Shown: positions 57,618-64,000 of the stretch, in pieces | Numbering within the stretch: the first letter of the stretch is position 1 | How the letters are laid out: each line of letters opens with the position of its first letter | Source of the DNA: Hirundichthys speculiger | Taxonomy: Eukaryota; Chordata; Actinopteri; Beloniformes; Exocoetidae | NCBI GenBank assembly: GCA_018398805.1 | Contig: JAGFBZ010002551.1 | Location: 124,001-188,000 of the forward strand | Length of the DNA: 64,000 nt | Reading direction: 5' to 3' | The notes under the pieces: model-generated | Databases searched by the model: none | Told to the model about the DNA's origin: nothing | Seen by the model: only the letters and a program-made list of their open reading frames with translations | Program-made: the position numbers and the translations under genes

Positions 57618-59096
57618 AGCTAGCAGCAGGACAGGTGAAGGCTTTAAGCGACGACTCACTCAGAAACAACTGAGACAAACTGAATCAACAGGTTTTTAAT
57701 GCAAAACAGTCCACTGCATCCACTCCGGACGCCTTCTGTTGCTACCGTCTGGCTGTCGCTCTGACGTCGTCACTTCTCGTTTCATTTCTCCGACTGGTTG
57801 CACGTCTATCCGGTGGTGTCCAGCCCAGAAAAAACCAGACTGCTTCTTTGTATTGAAGAGGACAAGAGTTATGATGGCTGGCCAGCCCAGCTGTCATGCT
57901 TTTACTTGGCAGAAAGTTGCAGACAGTAGTTTAATTTGCAATAAAAAAAAATAAAAAAAAGATGTCTTCCATATCTGGAAAAAAAAAAATGTAATGGTGG
58001 TCATCTTTGACATCACTAAATTCTAAATAAAACCAGCATGGCGCTGATGCTGCCACTTTAAGGTGACAGACAACATAAACAGGAGCGATCACAGATGAGC
58101 TTCCTGGAAACCGCTCCGTCACTATGGGAAGGTGTGACCTTGAGTCTTCCTGTCGGAGGCATCCCCTTCTCATGTGTGTGACCCCCCCCTCCCCCCGGTT
58201 CCTCCTCCGGCCCCCATCAGAGGGGTGGGGGGGGGGGCCCGGGTCACCAGCCGAAGCCCTCATCAATTAAATGTGCGACAGTGTTTTCTGTCGGCTGAAC
58301 TTATATGTCAAGGAGATGGGCCGGACCGGGTGTTTGTGCTTTTGACAAATCAGCAAATGTTTAATCTCAAGATGCGCCGCGGCTCATAAATAATGCAGAG
58401 GCCCGGCCCGGCCCGGCCCGGCCCGAGGAGTCGGGCGTCGCAAAGAAAGAGGGGCGAGTCTGCGCGAAGCCTCAGCAGGAAAAAACACGATAAAATTTTT
58501 TTTTTTTCTTTGATCACATCCCTTTATCACTTACCTGTCGCTCACCTGAACTCCTCCCCCCTGACTCCTCGTTTCACTTATTATTATTATTTTTTGTCTT
58601 TTTATTTGTGGAAGCTCTGCTCTTTACAGGAAAAGTTGCTACTCTGTGGAGGCTGAGATTTATCCTGAGCCGAAGGTCTGCTATCTCAGAGGGGATTGAG
58701 CTTCAGCTTTGCTTCCATTTGCACTAAATGTAAAGAGGCCGACAGAAAGCAGTGTAGCGGACTGTGAACCGGATCAAATCCCCCTCAGCGCGCCTCTCAC
58801 TTCTTCCCACAGACTTTGATTGGCCTGTCCAGCCACTGGGAAAGTTTCCTGATTGTCTGCAGGGAAAAATTAAGATTTTAAGCCTATTGAAGTCGATCTT
58901 TGCTCATTGAAAAGTCCATCTGAATGTGTCCTTTTGAAAGCTGAAATTGTCGCCTCGTCACGTTAGAGGACTCCAGAAAAAGGACTGCGCGTACTGTACC
59001 GGCTGCACCTGTTGTTGTGTGGCGTTTGTGGACTTGTGAACGAGAAAATGTCACCACAATCTCACAAAGTCTTCTCTTTTTTTTTTTTTTTCGCAG
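57618..59096. other. intron before the 59097 exon
   Basis: It contains A runs at about 57941-57960 and 57980, a GGCCC tandem at 58400-58425 and a T run (59078-59091) that forms the polypyrimidine tract of the next acceptor. No exon or transposon was recognised. Confidence 0.4.
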
Positions 59097-59160
59097 GCTC
59101 TTGGAAGTTTCTACTTTATCCACGAGTCTTTGAAAAACATCCACCAGTTTGATTTCAAAG
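59097..59160 (+). CDS. inpp5a: inpp5a internal exon (about residues 103-124)
   Basis: This is a 64-bp exon preceded by a strong polypyrimidine tract (15 T) and the acceptor TTCGCAG, and followed by the donor GTGAGA. It enters in phase 0 and leaves in phase 1 (final G). It reads ALGSFYFIHESLKNIHQFDFK, matching the INPP5A segment that follows the EHFT of the previous exon. Both flanking introns carry microsatellites: a CA repeat begins about 22 bp past the donor and a short dispersed repeat begins about 40 bp past it (59202-59281). No open reading frame track on this strand isolates the exon because it is so short; it was found by reading for the protein. Confidence 0.95.
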
Positions 59161-59182
59161 GTGAGACGCCACACCATCACGC

Positions 59183-59293
59183 TCACACACACACACATAC
59201 TCGTTTTTAGTACCTCGTGAGGACCAAGACTGGCTCATGACTGGCAGAGTCCTGGTGGGTTCCACCCTTTCTAAAGGCTCACACACACACACA

Positions 59294-59324
<31 letters not shown>
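59183..59324 (-). repeat. 78-bp dispersed repeat between CA microsatellites
   Basis: (CA)n tracts at about 59183-59198 and 59278-59324 flank the inverted copy (59202-59281) of the unit at 22678-22755. It begins about 40 bp beyond an exon donor. Confidence 0.85.
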
Positions 59325-59326
<2 letters not shown>

Positions 59327-59982
59327 CCACCGGCAGGCTATTCCCGCTTCCATCAAAACCAGTGATCTAAGATTGGCTTTGAAGGTAATCTAGAGGGAGC
59401 GGGACTGAATGGTAATGCTTATTAATATTAGGACTTAATTCATAAGATTTCGGGCCTGCGGTAATGGTGTGCTGCAAGTTATTGGACAGTTACAGCGGTC
59501 TCATCAGCGTGCGGTGTCAGAGGGCGGCGGGGTCCGGCGACCGTCCTAATTAAAGGAAGGGATATAGATGTGGAGGCGCCTCGCTTCCTATTAGACAGCA
59601 AGTCAGCATTAGCAGCGGTTACCCCAATGAAGGACAGGGGGGGGAGGGGTCCAGAGGGGATATGATGTCACTCACGCACACGTCGTCTGTGGAGTTTTAG
59701 ATGCTTTTTTGTTTAGATGTTTTACAGCCCTGCTTCCAAAACTGTTGGGACTGAAAAACACAATCCAGTGATCTGCAGATGTCATCGATCCATATTCTGT
59801 TCTCAGCAGAGCAAGGAAGACGTATCAAATGTTAAAATATGGGGAGATGTACCATCATGAGTGCAAAAGTAAGGTCATTTTGAATTTGATGGCATTCACG
59901 CTGCTCCAGAGTTATTTTTTGTCACGGATGCAGAATGTGGTTTAGCATTGTTTCGTTGAAAGATGCGAGGTTTTCTCTGACT
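59325..59982. other. intron; possible conserved stretch 59340-59640
   Basis: This is unique-looking sequence with TAAT motifs and no recognised repeat. No exon was found. Confidence 0.3.
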
Positions 59983-60985
59983 AGGGATTTTCATTTTCGA
60001 TTTTCCATTATCGATACTGTTTAACAATTCGATTCTCTTGTCGATTCTAATTTGGGGAAAAAGGAGAACAAACAGTTTTATTAGCATCAATTTTTTTTTA
60101 CTTAGAAGTCACGACCTTACAACTTCAACAGCGAGGTCAAAAGAGGCCCAAAGCCTGGATAACGTGTTAACTGTTCTAATATGTAACTGTGCAAATACAC
60201 AAGAATGTGGAACATTTTACTAACAGATTTTTCCTAATAGAAATAAAAAAATCTCCCTTTTAAAAGGATATATGAGCTCACTAAGCACTCAAAAATAATA
60301 ATAAAGAAAGATAAATACTATCAAATACAATGGAACAGTGCATAGTACAAATCTGCAAATACTATGAAGAATTAACAATTGTTTTACAGAAAAATAATCA
60401 TGAACCAGCCTCTGAACCAGCCAGACTCTCTCTCTTGTCACGGTCATCTTCTAAATGTAATGCAGAAGGCATTCGTTTAATAGCATAGCGTTAATGTTAT
60501 AGCGTGTTTTACAAAGAAGCACATAGGCAGCGGGATAGCTACTTACCAGAGTTACCAGAGGTGATCTTAGCTTGGCTACTGCTGCTGGGTTGAGATCCAT
60601 CAGTCCGAAGCGTCAAAAACACGACACTCATAATCGCATGTTGTGTGCGCAAATGTTTCTGCATGTTAGCCGTGTTCCCTCCCGACGCTGTTATCTCCAC
60701 TTTACAATGACTGCTAGTTGCCTTGTTGCCATCTTTCTTTGGTGAAGTGAAGCCAAACTTTGGAGCGTTTGAACCTGGTGGGCGCCATTGTTGTTTACAA
60801 CTGCAATGCTAACGTGCTAAACCGACGTAGCTTAATCACGTAAGTGCTTTCTGGAACTGACTGTGCGTAACTTGCGTAAATTACGTGAGATTCGTGCTGG
60901 TTGGAATCGATAAGAGAATCGCTGGATAAACTGCCAAACGATTCCATGGAATTGAAACACACAGAACCGGTTCTCTACAGGAACA
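59983..60985. mobile_element. hAT-like element fragment, right end lost
   Basis: It starts TAGGGATTTTCATTTTCG with GATTCTC/TCGAT repeats and near 60900-60980 shows the inverted subterminal counterpart (AATCGATAAGAGAATCGC, GAACCGGTTCTC). The final terminus is missing, and the sequence passes directly into a MADF-element fragment. Confidence 0.6.
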
Positions 60986-61128
60986 GAAAATTGTAGGTGA
61001 CCGCAGACAGTGCTGCAGAGAGGAAAGAAAGGAGGCCTCTGATTGGTCAATTCTACATCCGCGTAGAAAAGAGCGCGTCATTGAAGAAATGAGGAAGTAC
61101 CCACATCTGTACGATTCTGGTTCTCCAC
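60986..61128 (+). pseudogene. MADF-element fragment
   Basis: It shares AAAATTGTAGGTG and then RRKERVIEEMRKYPHLYDSG (as coded) with the element at 2996-4150, and breaks off after TTCTCCAC. It is fused to a hAT-like fragment on its left. The reading is a partial MADF domain, not a gene. Confidence 0.65.
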
Positions 61129-61821
61129 GCAGTATTGATGGTTGGCCTTGTCTCCTGTGTACAGGGATTTCTTCAAATTCTCAGAACCTTTTGATGATAT
61201 CCAAAGTCTTTTCAAGCGTATACTTGTATGTTTTAGTCAGAGATAGTTTCAGAGCTGGTAGACAGATTGGCGAGCGTCCGGCCATCTTTACATGTTTAAG
61301 ATTCTCTTCTTGAGCTGCTGCACGTGACCCGAATCACTGCTCAGATGTTCCTCCAGGTGTTTCTCTTTAGAGCCACTCATGTTCCAGAAAAACAACTTTT
61401 TTAGATATGCACTACTGCCATCAAATTAAAAATGAGCTAACGTTTTTCCTGAAATTGGAAAATCTAATTTTCAACATTTGATATGTTTGAGCATCCCCAC
61501 TAATCTCTGACTGCAGATGAATCTCAACTAATCACAGAAAATGTGCTTTATATTCTAATTTAGATGCTTATATGGTTGTGAAGCATCTCTTCTCACCCAC
61601 ATATTCTAGCTGCAGCTCTCCATCCTGACCAGCAGGTGGTGCAGTTGTCTGAGGGAGTCAAGTCGCCGTAGCCACCAGAGCAGATTCAGACTCAAACAGA
61701 CGTCTTGAAAAAACAAAATCAGTGTTTGTGACAGTACAGGGTCTTCTTCTTCTTCTTCAGCCTTGTCTTAGTTGTCCAGTTTCTCACCTTCTCCCTCTGT
61801 CGATGTCTGTTTCTCTACCAG

Positions 61822-61925
61822 CCAAGAAATTCAAGAAGGTGGTGGGAAAGGAGACGTGTTCAGAGACACTAGAAAGCACAACCGCGCTGGAGAAGGAGAA
61901 GTTTCCACAGGACTACTTTCCTGAG
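61822..61925 (+). CDS. inpp5a: inpp5a internal exon (about residues 124-158)
   Basis: This is a 104-bp exon. The acceptor is CTCTACCAG, the donor GTGGGT, entry phase 1 (G|CC alanine) and exit phase 0. It reads AKKFKKVVGKETCSETLES, then TTALEKEKFPQDYFPE. This is the INPP5A segment just before the CKWSRKG stretch in the vertebrate protein, which is not present in the remaining 2 kb. The lysine-rich start and the FPQDYFPE end are distinctive. An ATG upstream at 61722 lies in intron and is not a real start. Confidence 0.95.
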
Positions 61926-62002
61926 GTGGGTTTTACTACGCCAGCGCTCTCATGATGACAAGTTTTAAACTGAATTACTGTTTTAAACCCCATTTATTTT
62001 TA
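61926..62002. other. intron after last exon in window
   Basis: This is the short intron start before a transposon. Nothing else was recognised. Confidence 0.5.
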
Positions 62003-62010
62003 AGTATTAT

Positions 62011-63287
62011 TAGGGATGCACAATAACTGTTTTTTAAAACCGATACCAATAACCGATAACTTTCAGCTCCGAAAGGCCAATACCAATAACTGATAACACA
62101 CACATATACCTGAGATCATTACATCAATACTATGAACAAAACCAAAAACAGTTTTGACTCTTTAAATAAACAGATATTTATTTTTTCTAATGAAAAACTA
62201 TTGGCAAGCCTCTCAAACATTTTCGTAAAGCTATCAAACAAACCTATTTGATATCTCACATTAATTTAAATAAGGTTCATTACTGACTGATATAAAAAAT
62301 AAAGGCTCCTTGAACTGATGGAAATACATGCATCAGAATTACTAACTGAAAAAATGCATTCATCAATGACAATAAAAAATAATGCACAGGTCATAATGTA
62401 CTGACACAAGTTAGACTTGTCTGTGTAAATAAACTGTAAAAAGTGCACTCATAGTAACAAAAAAAAAAAATACGTTTTAAAGGGTTCTATTCAAATGAAT
62501 GCCTTTTAATTAAAGTAAATGAGGTTCAGTAGTTTTGGTTTTGTTTTGTTTTTTAATCTCATGGAAGCTTTAGATGAGAGAGATGATGGAGAGGAGAGGA
62601 GAGGAGAGGTTGACTTGCTGCTGGCTTGCTGACGTTAGCTCATGTTAGCTCATGTTAGCGCACGTTAGCGCGATTTCAAAACTCCATGGAAGCGGCGGTT
62701 ATGTTTCAGGTGGCTGATCAGGTTTGACGTATTAAAGCTTGTACTATTTTTCCCTCCTTCGCTTGGAGCATTTGTCACAAATAACCAGCAAACTATCTTC
62801 TTCTGAAACTTTAAGGAAGTTCCATATAATAGCCGCCATGTTTGTTTGTTTTTATCAGCACACTGAACTGCAGGCTGCATTCAAGGTGTAACGTAAATTC
62901 CTCCGTTCCCTCGTTTGCTAGTCGTTCTTTCAGCCTTTTCTATTTTTTTCTTTTTTATGTGTAACATGTGGGAAAATACTGCGAATATCAATTCAAAGTC
63001 AGCAACTACCAAAATGATGACCGAGTTAACGAGTTGTTTTCTGGCATGAGGGGGTATTCTTGATTTTCCTTATTGAGTAATCGTTTTTCTGATTATGCTG
63101 ACGTCACTTGAACATAACATTCACTGCTGGTCATTTAAGACTCAGAGGGAGCGAGGCACTGCCGTGTTGACAGAAATATAAATGTTATCGGGGCTATTCG
63201 TCGTGATATCAGACCTATCTGGATGACATCATAATTTCCTGTTATCGGCCCGATAGTTATCGGTTCGATAATTATCGTGCATCCCTA
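62011..63287 (-). mobile_element. hAT element (family G), inverted copy
   Basis: The ends are TAGGGATGCACAATAACTG and ATTATCGTGCATCCCTA. The perfect 8-bp duplication is AGTATTAT (62003-62010 and 63288-63295). Its length is 1,277 bp. It is the inverted sister of 27104-28838, without the nested MITE. It retains a BED-finger start on the minus strand. Confidence 0.93.
62690..62839 (-). pseudogene. ZBED-type BED finger, frameshifted
   Basis: A minus-strand ATG at 62839 reads MAAIIWNFLKVSEEDSLLV then ICDKCSKRRREK and a stop. In the neighbouring frame FNTSNLISHLKHN follows. Together these are the aromatic start, the C-x2-C pair and the H-x4-H region of a BED finger broken by a single frameshift. 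It is the remnant of a hAT transposase N-terminus. Confidence 0.75.
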
Positions 63288-63295
63288 AGTATTAT

Positions 63296-63500
63296 GCATG
63301 ATGGGAAATATCATACTTCCATTTAGTTATTTCGAACATCTGCAACTTTCCAAATATAAAAAAAAATTTAAACTGACATTTGCGTTTCACTTCATTTACT
63401 TTGGATTGTTTTTTTTTTTTGTTTTTTTTGCGTTTCCTTCCTTTCCTTTTACAGTGATGCTCGATCAGGAGAGAAATCAGTCCCACCAGATTAGAACCAT
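63296..63500. other. intron, T-rich
   Basis: T runs occur at 63410-63429. An AG-preceded frame near 63455 (TTACAG then TGATGCTCG) does not match the next inpp5a exon. Confidence 0.4.
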
Positions 63501-64000
63501 GAAAGCGAGAGTCCTCGCCGAGTTTTCCCCGTGTCCCGCCGCGCCGCGCTCATCTCTCCGGTGCGCCGCCAGACAGGAGCCGAGCGCCGCGCGGCTCTGC
63601 TGATGTCGTAATAAAGAGCGCGACCGCCCGCGTGTCATCCCCTCACTCCCCGCTCATCTGTCAACCATGCTCCGACGGCCGCCTCCGCAAATATATGCAA
63701 AACACACGGATACGGCCCCTTCACACACTTCCCCCCCTTAGTTTCCGTCTCTTTCACACACACACACACCCTCCCATCAAACACACACACACCGCCGTGT
63801 TTCCGTACCCCGAGCTACCGTAAACCGCCGCTCCGCCGCCCCACAGATGATCGAAAACCAATTACACTGATTAAGACGCGACGCCACTTAAAACGACGGC
63901 AGTAAAGCGTCGTTCTACGTTTAACGGGACGAGCGAAAAACCCCACCGAACAAGCGGGGGTCCGGAGGGGTCCGACGGGGCCGGGCGGGTGAGAAAAGTT
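63500..64000. promoter_or_regulatory. CpG-dense region (possible CpG island)
   Basis: CpG dinucleotides are packed throughout, especially 63510-63640 and 63800-64000, in contrast to the neighbouring intron. Short (CA)n tracts lie at about 63757-63769 and 63781-63793. An intragenic CpG island could mark an alternative promoter, but no TATA, start or exon is evident, and the window ends inside it. Confidence 0.4.

Larger units (their letters stand above)
13138..61925 (+). other. inpp5a: inpp5a, partial gene span (four internal coding exons)
   Basis: Four exons with consensus acceptors and GT donors join without a frame break into 119 codons. The product reads as the type I inositol polyphosphate 5-phosphatase INPP5A, an enzyme that removes the 5-phosphate from Ins(1,4,5)P3 and Ins(1,3,4,5)P4 and so ends IP3/calcium signalling at membranes. 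The visible part covers about residues 40-158 of roughly 412. It holds the start of the endonuclease/exonuclease/phosphatase (EEP) fold but not the later catalytic motifs or the C-terminal prenylation box. Intron lengths are 262, 45,508 and 2,661 bp, in phases 2, 0 and 1. The N-terminal exon(s) were not found between 1 and 13137, so that stretch is taken to be upstream intron. Identification is by recall of the vertebrate protein, not by a database search. Confidence 0.95.

Noticed and set aside
63450..63603. Possible further inpp5a exon after TTTTACAG
   Set aside because: The translation does not match the CKWSRKG segment that should come next, and no matching donor follows.

Overview
The window is vertebrate, most probably ray-finned (teleost) fish, genomic DNA. 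It has long introns with GT/AG splice sites, many short non-autonomous DNA transposons of types common in fish genomes, CA/GT microsatellites and long poly(C)/poly(G) runs. It has no bacterial gene organisation. Almost all short open frames in it are noise.

The only host gene I can support is inpp5a (inositol polyphosphate-5-phosphatase A, type I), on the + strand. Four consecutive internal coding exons are visible: 13138-13238, 13501-13588, 59097-59160 and 61822-61925. They join in frame into 119 codons, matching about residues 40-158 of the roughly 412-residue vertebrate enzyme. The first ~39 codons must lie upstream of the window and the remaining ~254 downstream. The second visible intron (13589-59096) is 45.5 kb and makes up most of the window.

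The rest is intron. I found at least 14 DNA transposon copies whose ends are fixed by 8-bp target-site duplications (12 perfect, 2 with one mismatch), the hAT superfamily signature, plus further truncated or nested copies. Several keep fossils of BED zinc-finger (ZBED-type) hAT transposases. Others are a MADF-domain (PIF/Harbinger- or ISL2EU-like) element, Tc1/mariner-like TA-flanked elements, a foldback element, two LINE 3' tails and an 89-bp minisatellite. Nesting is deep: 30999-32726 appears to hold four layers and 39829-41912 three.

Region by region: 1-13.1 kb is intron with a transposase fossil, a MADF element and several hAT copies. 13.1-13.6 kb holds two exons. 13.6-59.1 kb is the giant intron, in which transposon clusters alternate with repeat-free islands (about 22.8-25.2, 28.9-30.9, 33-34.3, 42-43, 45.2-46.9, 51.2-52.3 and 53.4-55.1 kb) that are candidates for conserved non-coding DNA. 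56.7-57.6 kb is the minisatellite. 59.1-61.9 kb holds two exons, and 63.5-64 kb is CpG-dense.

I did not find a clearly new biological system. The most unusual observations are a hAT element that carries a MADF-domain coding segment shared with a different transposon in the same window, and three hAT-like elements with internally duplicated terminal sequences, two of which keep perfect outer target duplications.
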